Under the pieces are notes generated by a model, which saw only the letters and a list, made by a program, of their open reading frames with translations, ran no database searches and was not told the origin of the DNA. A DNA stretch of 21,145 bases, from NCBI GenBank assembly GCA_910589135.1, contig CAJUSL010000028.1:710-21854 (forward strand). The letters are read 5' to 3'. The translations under genes were made by a program, and so were the position numbers. Source of the stretch: an uncultured Eggerthellaceae bacterium. GTDB taxonomy: Bacteria > Actinomycetota > Coriobacteriia > Coriobacteriales > Eggerthellaceae. Below are positions 15,787 through 21,145 of this stretch, one piece after another (within the stretch, counting starts at the first letter, position 1; every line of letters begins with the position of its first letter).

Positions 15787-16611
15787 CTATGCGCGGAAGC
15801 GAGCTATGTCGCGCTCGTAGATGACCAGGTCCGCACTCGGCTCCTCCAGGTAGAACGGCAGGCCCTTCAGCTTCGGATGCCTGGTCATCGCCGCAAGGGC
15901 GTCGAAGCCGATCCTGCCCTCGCCGATGCGCGCATGGCGGTCGGCGTGGGCGTCGAGCGGCTCCTTGATGTCGTTGAGGTGCACCGCCATGAGCCGGTCG
16001 ATCCCAATCGCATCGTCGAACTCGTCAAGCACGCCGTCCAGGTCGCCCACGATGTCGTAGCCGACCGCATACGCCGAGGACGCGTCGAGGCAGACGCCGA
16101 CGCCGTCCTGCTCCTTCACGCCCGCAAGCATCGCCGCCAGCTCCTCGAAGGTGGAACCGACCTGCGTCCCTTCGCCCGGCATGTTCACGAGCAGCACGGG
16201 AACGTCCTTGCGCGCCTCGAGCACGTGGTTCAGGGTCGCCGTCACGTTCGCGAGCGCCTCGCTGCGAGGGGTCGACCCGATGCTGCCCGGACGCACGAGG
16301 TAGCGCGACCCCGGCATGAGGGCGAGGCGCGCCATGTCCTCCATCATCACCATGCGCACAAAGTCCTGCTTCGCCTTGTCTCCCTGGCCTGGTTCGAGGT
16401 CGTAGGGAGCGTACCCCATCGGACTGACGATGCCGTGCTCGGCGACGTAGGCATTGAACGCGTCGACGTCCTTCTGGTCGAGCTCGCGCTGCGCGCCTCC
16501 GCGCGGGTTTCGCGTGAAGTACTGCAGCGTGTTCGCCTCGATGGACGCGGCCTCCTCGGCCATGCGCGCGTATCCGTAATGCGTGGAGAGGTGGCAACCG
16601 ATCGTAAGCAT
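15787..16611 (-). CDS. Endonuclease IV (Nfo)-like TIM-barrel protein with incomplete metal site
   Basis: The 274-residue protein aligns end to end with E. coli endonuclease IV, the AP-endonuclease of base-excision repair: IGCHLSTHYG, FTRNPRGG, PGS, GVGVCLDASSAYAVGYD, VHLNDIKE, DRHARIGEGRIG and YLEEP. From remembered E. coli ligands, five of nine are kept (D176, H211, D224, H226, E256 for D179, H216, D229, H231, E261). Four are replaced: H69 by M65, H109 by R107, E145 by V142, H182 by S179. The three-zinc AP-endonuclease centre therefore cannot form normally. The protein may bind one metal and act differently, for example as a sugar-phosphate isomerase-like enzyme, or be non-catalytic. Start 16611 is preferred because GAAAGGG lies 9 bases upstream; ATG 16620 abuts it. 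Confidence 0.85.
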   Translation of the reverse strand: MLTIGCHLSTHYGYARMAEEAASIEANTLQYFTRNPRGGAQRELDQKDVDAFNAYVAEHGIVSPMGYAPYDLEPGQGDKAKQDFVRMVMMEDMARLALMPGSRYLVRPGSIGSTPRSEALANVTATLNHVLEARKDVPVLLVNMPGEGTQVGSTFEELAAMLAGVKEQDGVGVCLDASSAYAVGYDIVGDLDGVLDEFDDAIGIDRLMAVHLNDIKEPLDAHADRHARIGEGRIGFDALAAMTRHPKLKGLPFYLEEPSADLVIYERDIARFRA

Positions 16612-16938
16612 GAGAAACATCCCTTTCGTCCGCCGGTGCACAAGGCGGAAAGGTCGAGTCGGATTTCTTTCTGACGCCAGGCTAGCTGCCTCGAAGACGC
16701 GCGCGTCATGGGCGCGCGATTGGTTGCCGAACCGACTCTTTGGCGTCAATCAGACGACGAGGGCGGGACTTTGCGAACGCGGAGGAACGACAAGGGCGGC
16801 GACGTTTGCCCGTTCGCCAAACAATGTGTCACGTTCCCGCTCCCCGCGTCGTTATATTGGACAGAACGTTCTCGCGAACATACCCCGGCCGCGCGCGGGC
16901 CACATGCAGCAGAAACGAACACGAAGCAAGGTGACCAC
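16612..16938. other. Gene-free divergent regulatory region (327 bp)
   Basis: No coding frame here is convincing. Three things can be seen. GCGCGC repeats at 16699-16704 and 16712-16717 form a small hairpin. An inverted repeat TTTGCGAACG (16770-16779) / CGTTCGCCAAA (16811-16821) has one extra base in the right arm. A TATATT at 16853-16858, 80 bases before the sigma-factor start, could be a -10 element but lacks a well-spaced -35. A GGAAC (16784-16788) followed 15 bases later by GTT is faintly ECF-promoter-like and might be autoregulation; this is weak. The region should hold promoters for both the leftward Nfo-like gene and the rightward sigma-factor operon. Confidence 0.5.
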
Positions 16939-17481
16939 ATGCCCCGAAGAACAACCACAGACAAGGTGGAGGCGCTCTTCAGGCTCTACGAGCAGAAGAT
17001 GTACCGCATCGCCTTCGCCATCCTTCACGACGAAGGCCAGGCCGAGGACGCGGTGATAGCCGCCTTCGAGAAGATCCTCAGGCAAAGCGGCGTGCCGCGC
17101 GACCCCGAAGGCGACGCCGCGAAGCACCTGGTCGTCGCCGCGGTGCGGTCGTGCGCCATCGACCAGTACCGCGCAAACGCCCGCGAGCGCGCCCACAGCG
17201 TCCTTACCGACGACGTCGCGGGATGCGCCGACGCCGCACGCACTGCCGAGGAACCCATAGACGACCACCTGGAAAAGGCGCACGTGCGCTCGCTGGTGGA
17301 CGGCCTGCCCGAGCCCTACGGAAGCGTCCTGCGCGAGCGGTTTTTGCACGAGCGCACCGTGCGCGAGACCGCCGAAGAGCTGGACATCAGCGAATCGAAC
17401 GTGCGCAAGCGCCAGGAACGCGCCTTGGACATGCTAAGAAACCAGAAAGGTAGGACGCGCTATGAATCCCTCTGCCTCTAA
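16939..17481 (+). CDS. ECF-type RNA polymerase sigma factor
   Basis: This is a group 4 sigma factor that would redirect RNA polymerase to a small regulon. The 180-residue product has region 2 (about 8-50: VEALFRLYEQKMYRIAFAIL...AEDAVIAAFEKIL) and region 4 (about 115-168: LPEPYGSVLRERFLHERTVRETAEEL followed by the helix-turn-helix ISESNVRKRQERALDML), and nothing between them resembling region 3. The ATG at 16939 follows AAGGTGA by 5 bases. Its last 20 bases overlap the start of the next gene, a typical arrangement for a sigma factor and its membrane-bound regulator. Confidence 0.88.
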   Translation: MPRRTTTDKVEALFRLYEQKMYRIAFAILHDEGQAEDAVIAAFEKILRQSGVPRDPEGDAAKHLVVAAVRSCAIDQYRANARERAHSVLTDDVAGCADAARTAEEPIDDHLEKAHVRSLVDGLPEPYGSVLRERFLHERTVRETAEELDISESNVRKRQERALDMLRNQKGRTRYESLCL

Positions 17482-18760
17482 CGAACCCCGTCGGCGCCCC
17501 CTGTCCGCCGACGACTTCGATTCCCCTGCCGTGGAGCATCGGTTCTCGGACAGCTACGAGCAGCGCAGGGCGGCCCTCATCGCCGAGTTCGGCACCGCCG
17601 CCTCCTCGAAAAGCGCCCGATTCAAATGGAGGGTTGCAGCGCTCGCAGCGGCGGCGCTGATCGTCGTGCCTGTGACGGCCTGGGCCGTCGCCGACAACGC
17701 CGGCTTCTTCGCGGGGGCCTTCGGCAACAGCGGACGCGCCAGCGTCGAGTCCCACGACGAGGTGCAGGGCTACAAGGACGGGAAGCCCTTCATGGCGACG
17801 TATCCCTCGCGCGAGTACGTCGACGTCGACCTCGATGCGGCCGAGAGGCTGCTGGGTGCCTACACGGCCAACCAGGAGACGCCCGTGTCCGTCGGAGACC
17901 ACACGCTCACGATCTTGTCCGCCGTGCGCGACAAGGACGCCATGGTCGTGCACTACACGCTCGAGCGGCCCGGCGGCGTGACGGCGCTGCAGTGGGACGA
18001 GACGAGCAACCAGGCAAAGGGCGCCTACCAGCCCTTCGACCAGCCGTATTCCTGGCGCTTTTTCCGCGGCAAGGATGCCGCCCGGCAGAACGAGGAGCAG
18101 GCGCGGTGGAAAAACGAGCCCATGCCCGAAGACGCGGAAGAGCGCGCGGCCTATGAGCGAGGCAAGGCCGCGGCGTACGACGATGCCAACTTCTACAACT
18201 ATGGCGGCGACTTCACCTACGTGGATCCCGAGCGCAGCACCGCCGACATGCTGGACTGCTACGCCTACGTCGGGTTCGGCGGCCAGGCCGAAGACGGCAC
18301 GCCGGTGTCGCTGCTCGTCTGCAACGAAGACGTCGCCGAGCAAGTCGTCGACGTCCCCGTGAAGGACGTCGTGCCGGCACGCACGCTGCGCGCCGAGGGC
18401 GTGGGAGAGCTGGCCGTGTCGCCGCTGTCGCTGCGGTTCGACCACTCAGGAGACGGCGACATCGTGGACGAGGCGATTGCACGGGCCAAGTACGACAGAT
18501 ACTTCGCGGGAAGGATCGGCTCGTTCGAGGAGTACCTGGAAGGGTGCTATGCGGAGATTGCCATCGACGCGTGCAGCAAGATCGTCGTCACCTACGAAAA
18601 CGGGGAGCCCTACACCGTGTTCGACGGCATCGCCGACCTCGACAACACCACCTACGCATGCGGCCTCGGCGACGACCGCCAGGCGCTCTGGCTGTTCAAC
18701 CGCCTGGTGGACCCCGACGCCATCGAAAGCATCACCATAAACGACGTCGTGTTCTCCTAG
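17462..18760 (+). CDS. Single-pass membrane protein, probable anti-sigma/DUF4179-like regulator
   Basis: The 432-residue protein has a short cytoplasmic N-terminus (1-57), one hydrophobic segment (about 58-79, RVAALAAAALIVVPVTAWAVA) and a large extracytoplasmic domain with acidic and aromatic-rich stretches. The layout, and its 20-base overlap with the ECF sigma gene, match the DUF4179-type proteins often encoded after sigma factors. It is inferred to hold the sigma factor at the membrane or sense an envelope signal. The N-terminal segment shows no zinc-binding HxxxCxxC motif, so it is not a ZAS-type anti-sigma. The ATG at 17462 follows AGGTAGGACGCGCT. No enzyme motif was found in the outer domain. 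Confidence 0.72.
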   Translation: MNPSASNEPRRRPLSADDFDSPAVEHRFSDSYEQRRAALIAEFGTAASSKSARFKWRVAALAAAALIVVPVTAWAVADNAGFFAGAFGNSGRASVESHDEVQGYKDGKPFMATYPSREYVDVDLDAAERLLGAYTANQETPVSVGDHTLTILSAVRDKDAMVVHYTLERPGGVTALQWDETSNQAKGAYQPFDQPYSWRFFRGKDAARQNEEQARWKNEPMPEDAEERAAYERGKAAAYDDANFYNYGGDFTYVDPERSTADMLDCYAYVGFGGQAEDGTPVSLLVCNEDVAEQVVDVPVKDVVPARTLRAEGVGELAVSPLSLRFDHSGDGDIVDEAIARAKYDRYFAGRIGSFEEYLEGCYAEIAIDACSKIVVTYENGEPYTVFDGIADLDNTTYACGLGDDRQALWLFNRLVDPDAIESITINDVVFS

Positions 18761-18835
18761 CGAAGGAGCGCTATCATCGTGTGGCAACACCCTCCGTCCC
18801 CCGTCACACGCCAAGCTTGAAAGGACGCGACGCAT

Positions 18836-19228
18836 ATGGGCGCATTCTCCGACCGCGTGTTCGCAGTCGTCAGGCAGATACCGCGCGGCAAGGTGGCCAC
18901 CTACGGGCAAATCGCCCGCCTCATCGGCGCGCCGCGCTCGGCCCGCTACGTCGGCTACGCCTTGCGCGCGAACCCCTCCCCCGGCGACGATGCCGCCGAC
19001 ATCCCCTGCCATCGGGTGGTGTTCAAGGACGGCCGCATGGCCACCGGGTTCGCCTTCGGAGGACCGAACGTCCAGCAGGAGATGTTGGAAGCGGAAGGAG
19101 TCTCGTTCGACGACGAGGGCCGCGTGGTCATGGCCGAGCACCTCTGGAACGGCACGCCTGCCGCCGGCGCGGGTCTGCCCCTGGGGCCTCCCGCCGACTT
19201 CGACTGGAGGGCGGAACTCGGAGACTGA
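18836..19228 (+). CDS. MGMT-family (Ogt-like) DNA alkyltransferase, single domain
   Basis: The 130-residue protein consists only of the DNA-binding C-terminal domain of O6-methylguanine-DNA methyltransferase: FAVVRQIPRGKVATYGQIA, the RYVGYALRANP segment with the Arg that replaces the flipped base, and the active-site motif IPCHRVV with C58. Because the Cys is present it is not an alkyltransferase-like (ATL) protein, where Trp or Ala occurs, but it lacks the N-terminal domain of full-length Ogt (about 170 residues). Activity is possible but unproven. GAAAGGA lies 10 bases before the ATG. It begins 75 bases after the membrane-protein gene, so cotranscription with the sigma operon is possible. 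Confidence 0.87.
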   Translation: MGAFSDRVFAVVRQIPRGKVATYGQIARLIGAPRSARYVGYALRANPSPGDDAADIPCHRVVFKDGRMATGFAFGGPNVQQEMLEAEGVSFDDEGRVVMAEHLWNGTPAAGAGLPLGPPADFDWRAELGD

Positions 19229-19234
19229 TGCGGC

Positions 19235-19276
19235 GAAGGCCAGCGGAGGCAAGACCGCCCGCCACGCTAGGCCTTC
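19235..19276. terminator. Possible bidirectional hairpin between convergent MGMT and capA-like genes
   Basis: GAAGGCCAGCG (19235-19245) pairs with CGCTAGGCCTTC (19265-19276) with a single bulged base, around a 19-base loop. The right arm includes the stop codon of the CapA-like gene. There is no T-tract on either strand, so a role in termination or mRNA 3'-end protection is only suggested. Confidence 0.35.
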
Positions 19277-20460
19277 TCCGAAATCCTTCCGGCGTCGTCG
19301 ATTTCGACGTTGGGCGACAGGCCCTCGAGGAAATCGAACAGCTCGGCCTGGTCTTCCGGCTTGTCCAGGTAATGGGTCTCGTAGCCTTCCTGCATGCAGG
19401 GGACGAACGACATCTCCCGAAGGCCGTCGCGTCCGATGCTCAGCTTGAGCAGCCCCGTATACTTCGTCTCGTCGTTGAACCAGAAGTCGCCCATGCTGTA
19501 CACGATCGGCTTGCCGTCGACGTATTCCATCCCCTGCAGCACGTGCGGGTGCCCTCCCACCACGATGTCGGCGCCGGAGTCCAAGAACTCCCTGCCAAGC
19601 TTCTGCTGCAGGTCGTTGAAATCGTTCGTATCCTCGTCGCCCCAGTGGATGTAAGCGATCAGGAAGTCGCATTCCTTCGAGGCCTCCTCGATCACCTGGT
19701 TGAACTCGGCGGTGTCGTAGGCCAGCAGAATGCCGGGCGCGTCGTCTTCCGCCTGCGGGGTGTAGCGCATCTTCTCCGCGTTGGAGGCCGCGACGAAGCC
19801 CACCTTTATCCCGTTCGCGTCGAAGAAGGCCGGACGCTTGGCCTCCTCTATGTTCCTGCCGCCGCCCACGTAGGAGATGTCCGCCTGCTGCAGGAGGTCG
19901 ACGGTGTCGAGCATCGCCTTCTCGCCGTAGTCGTAGACGTGGTTGTTCGCGAGCGAGACCAGATCGGTTCCCATCTGCTTCAGCAGGTCCATGCGCTCCG
20001 GGTCGGCCCGGAACGTGTAGTACTTCCCGTCCAGGGGCTTGCCCGCATCGCTTATGGCGTACTCGTGGTTCAGGAAGAAGAGGTCGGCGCCGTTCGTGAC
20101 TTCGAGTATTTCGGGCGAGATGCATCGGTCGAGCTCGCCGACCTCGTCGAAGTGGTCGAGGACGAACCCGTCCTCGGCGAAGCACAGATCGCCCGCGATG
20201 ACGATCTCGGCGCGAGGGTCCGCCTGCTCGGCAGGCTGCCCCTCGGCTTGGGCGCTGTCCGCGCCGCCATCAACGCCACTCTCGCTTTGCACCGTTTGGC
20301 TCTCGCCGGGCGCCTCTTCCGCCGCGCCCGCGCCGAACTTCCCGAACGCGCACCACACGACCGCGACGCAAAGCACCGAAGCCAGCAGCGCGAAAGGCCA
20401 CGTGCGCCACCGCCGCGGCTCCGCCGTGCGGTATCCGGCCTGATGTGTGCCCCTCGCCAT
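19267..20460 (-). CDS. CapA-family metallophosphatase-like protein
   Basis: This 397-residue protein belongs to the CapA/PgsA family (calcineurin-like phosphatase fold), some of whose members take part in poly-gamma-glutamate capsule formation. An N-terminal membrane anchor (about residues 21-40) is followed by a low-complexity Ala/Glu/Gln/Ser linker and then the domain. Characteristic segments are AGDLCFAEDG, FFLNHEYAIS, SLANNHVYDYG, IAYIHWGDEDTN, VVGGHPHVLQG and YSMGDFWFND, which carry the expected metal-binding Asp, Asn and His residues. No capB/capC genes are nearby, so polyglutamate synthesis is not supported; an exported hydrolase of unknown substrate fits better. Start 20460 follows AGAGGAGG, an excellent site. 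The leader can form alternative hairpins. Confidence 0.9.
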   Translation of the reverse strand: MARGTHQAGYRTAEPRRWRTWPFALLASVLCVAVVWCAFGKFGAGAAEEAPGESQTVQSESGVDGGADSAQAEGQPAEQADPRAEIVIAGDLCFAEDGFVLDHFDEVGELDRCISPEILEVTNGADLFFLNHEYAISDAGKPLDGKYYTFRADPERMDLLKQMGTDLVSLANNHVYDYGEKAMLDTVDLLQQADISYVGGGRNIEEAKRPAFFDANGIKVGFVAASNAEKMRYTPQAEDDAPGILLAYDTAEFNQVIEEASKECDFLIAYIHWGDEDTNDFNDLQQKLGREFLDSGADIVVGGHPHVLQGMEYVDGKPIVYSMGDFWFNDETKYTGLLKLSIGRDGLREMSFVPCMQEGYETHYLDKPEDQAELFDFLEGLSPNVEIDDAGRISEKA

Positions 20461-20508
20461 CCGACCTCCTCTCATCGATGGCCCGACCTCCGACGTTGCA
20501 GGTCGGAG
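20461..20508 (-). promoter_or_regulatory. capA-like leader with a duplicated RBS sequence and a complementary anti-RBS
   Basis: On the minus strand the ribosome site GGAGGTCGG (20469-20461) is preceded by an identical copy at 20491-20483. Further 5' is CTCCGACCT (20508-20500), which contains CCGACCT, the exact complement of AGGTCGG in both copies. Pairing with the upstream copy, or the alternative CTCCGAC/GTCGGAG hairpin (20508-20502 with 20494-20488), leaves the true site free; pairing with the downstream copy hides it. A translational switch or accidental duplication are both possible. Confidence 0.4.
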
Positions 20509-20525
20509 ATTGGCAGCCAAGCAAG

Positions 20526-20933
20526 CTAGAACGTCTCCAGGACATCAGCCGGATACGTCTTGTCGAGATTCTCCAACAGGTCGTCGAATGCAGGGATATA
20601 GTCTTTGATTATGGCATTCACCAAATCTGTTGCCATTTCAGAGTTGTAGACGTGCATGGCCTCGTTCCTTGCATCAAGCATCGATAGCCACCGGCCCTCG
20701 TCTATAAAATCATATGAGCTGTAGGCCGCCTTGATTATGGACCGAGGCGAACCCCCAGCGGATTCGATTCTGCCGTCGTATCGCAAAACCCTCTGCAGCA
20801 ACTTCCACGCAAGCTCGAACTGAAGCGAGAACTTTCCTATTATCCCGTTCTGTATGAACTCGTCGGAAAGGTCCTTCTCCGGCGCCTGGTGCAAAACGCT
20901 CAATTGCGCTTTGTAGTTGTCGTACTTAGCCAT
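20526..20933 (-). CDS. HEPN-domain toxin, HepT / HI0074-like nucleotidyltransferase partner
   Basis: This 135-residue all-helical protein belongs to the HI0074/HepT (HEPN) family, older annotations of which read nucleotidyltransferase substrate-binding protein. The motif RNEAMHVY (R89, H94, Y96) fits RX4HXY exactly: R and H form the HEPN ribonuclease site, and Y is the residue AMPylated by the partner in the characterised MntA/HepT system. An N-terminal FSLQFELAWKLLQRVL helix is typical of the HI0074 group. The start overlaps the end of the upstream nucleotidyltransferase gene by 8 bases, so the two are translationally coupled. The DNA is visibly less GC-rich than that of its neighbours. A toxin role is family inference; not every HI0074-like protein is a proven toxin. 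Confidence 0.85.
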   Translation of the reverse strand: MAKYDNYKAQLSVLHQAPEKDLSDEFIQNGIIGKFSLQFELAWKLLQRVLRYDGRIESAGGSPRSIIKAAYSSYDFIDEGRWLSMLDARNEAMHVYNSEMATDLVNAIIKDYIPAFDDLLENLDKTYPADVLETF

Positions 20934-21145
20934 ATATCCTCACGCCTTCCTCGGCAATCCTCCCCCTGAGCTCCTCGCTTAGCGAATTCGACAGATTCAC
21001 GAAATCGAACTCGAGCAAGGTCGGGCAATGCTCGTCGAGCATTTCGACGAAGTCGTGGTAGCGCCCACCCGAGACAGCGAGGTCGATGTCACTTTTCTCG
21101 GAATAATCCCCGCGCGCACGTGACCCGAACAAGACAACCTCGGAC
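20926..21145 (-). CDS. MNT-domain nucleotidyltransferase, MntA-like antitoxin (5' end cut by window)
   Basis: This is the C-terminal 72 or so residues of a minimal nucleotidyltransferase. The frame enters from the right edge as SEVVLFGSRARGDYSEKSDID, of which GSRARGDYSEKSDID fits the GSX10DXD catalytic motif exactly. In the known MntA/HepT pairs this enzyme adds AMP to the toxin's Tyr and so neutralises it. The start codon lies beyond position 21145; the TTG at 21130-21132 falls inside the conserved fold and is not a start. It ends TAA at 20926-20928, 8 bases inside the toxin gene. Lower GC than the rest of the window suggests acquisition by transfer. Confidence 0.85.
   Translation of the reverse strand, partial: SEVVLFGSRARGDYSEKSDIDLAVSGGRYHDFVEMLDEHCPTLLEFDFVNLSNSLSEELRGRIAEEGVRIYG

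Noticed and set aside
16583..17056. Open frames of 64-157 residues in the region upstream of the sigma factor
   Set aside because: No ribosome sites or motifs, and they run into the sigma-factor gene in the wrong frame; the region is better read as a divergent promoter region.
10603..19228. A single DNA-repair island made of the Vsr, Nfo-like and MGMT-like genes
   Set aside because: The three genes are on different strands, in different transcription units and kilobases apart with unrelated genes between, so a common system is not supported.

Overview
The window looks like a chromosomal segment of a high-GC, anaerobic actinobacterium of the class Coriobacteriia, probably Eggerthellaceae. This is an inference from the high GC, dense gene packing with 4-base overlaps, a Tat-exported group 1 [NiFe] hydrogenase small subunit and the general protein style. 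No rRNA or other taxonomic marker is present. There are 17 protein genes, two of them cut by the window ends. I see no tRNA or rRNA gene, CRISPR array, insertion sequence or prophage gene.

Left part (1-4693): a 3'-truncated [NiFe]-hydrogenase small subunit runs leftward and is divergent from a rightward prephenate dehydratase (pheA). pheA is convergent with a leftward pair: a AAA+-like protein that has lost its P-loop, then the manganese exporter mntP. A 120-bp imperfect palindrome containing a strong hairpin separates pheA from mntP. The AAA-like gene has its own promoter, with a Gram-positive-type LexA (SOS) box over the predicted transcription start.

Middle (4694-12054): a leftward operon of diacylglycerol-kinase-like lipid kinase, two half-ABC exporters (one degenerate, one canonical ATP site) and a HAD-IB phosphatase, the last three genes joined by 4-base overlaps. 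Divergent from it is one long rightward gene encoding an N-terminal BadF/N-acetylglucosamine-kinase-like domain fused in frame to a complete C-terminal Vsr mismatch endonuclease domain. This is the most unusual object in the window.

Right-middle (12059-16938): a leftward operon of a secreted coiled-coil M23 peptidase, a GNAT acetyltransferase and a YgiQ-type radical SAM protein, preceded by a leftward endonuclease-IV-like gene that lacks four of the nine metal ligands of E. coli Nfo. A 327-base gene-free divergent region follows.

Right (16939-21145): a rightward ECF-type sigma factor overlaps a single-pass membrane protein that is probably its regulator, followed by a one-domain MGMT-family alkyltransferase. 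Convergent with them is a leftward CapA-family metallophosphatase-like protein, whose leader can form alternative structures around its ribosome-binding site. The right edge is a less GC-rich MntA/HepT-type toxin-antitoxin pair with intact RX4HXY and GSX10DXD motifs, suggesting horizontal acquisition.

Several genes touch DNA damage (Vsr domain, endonuclease-IV-like, MGMT-like, LexA box), but they lie in different transcription units. I do not claim that they form one system.
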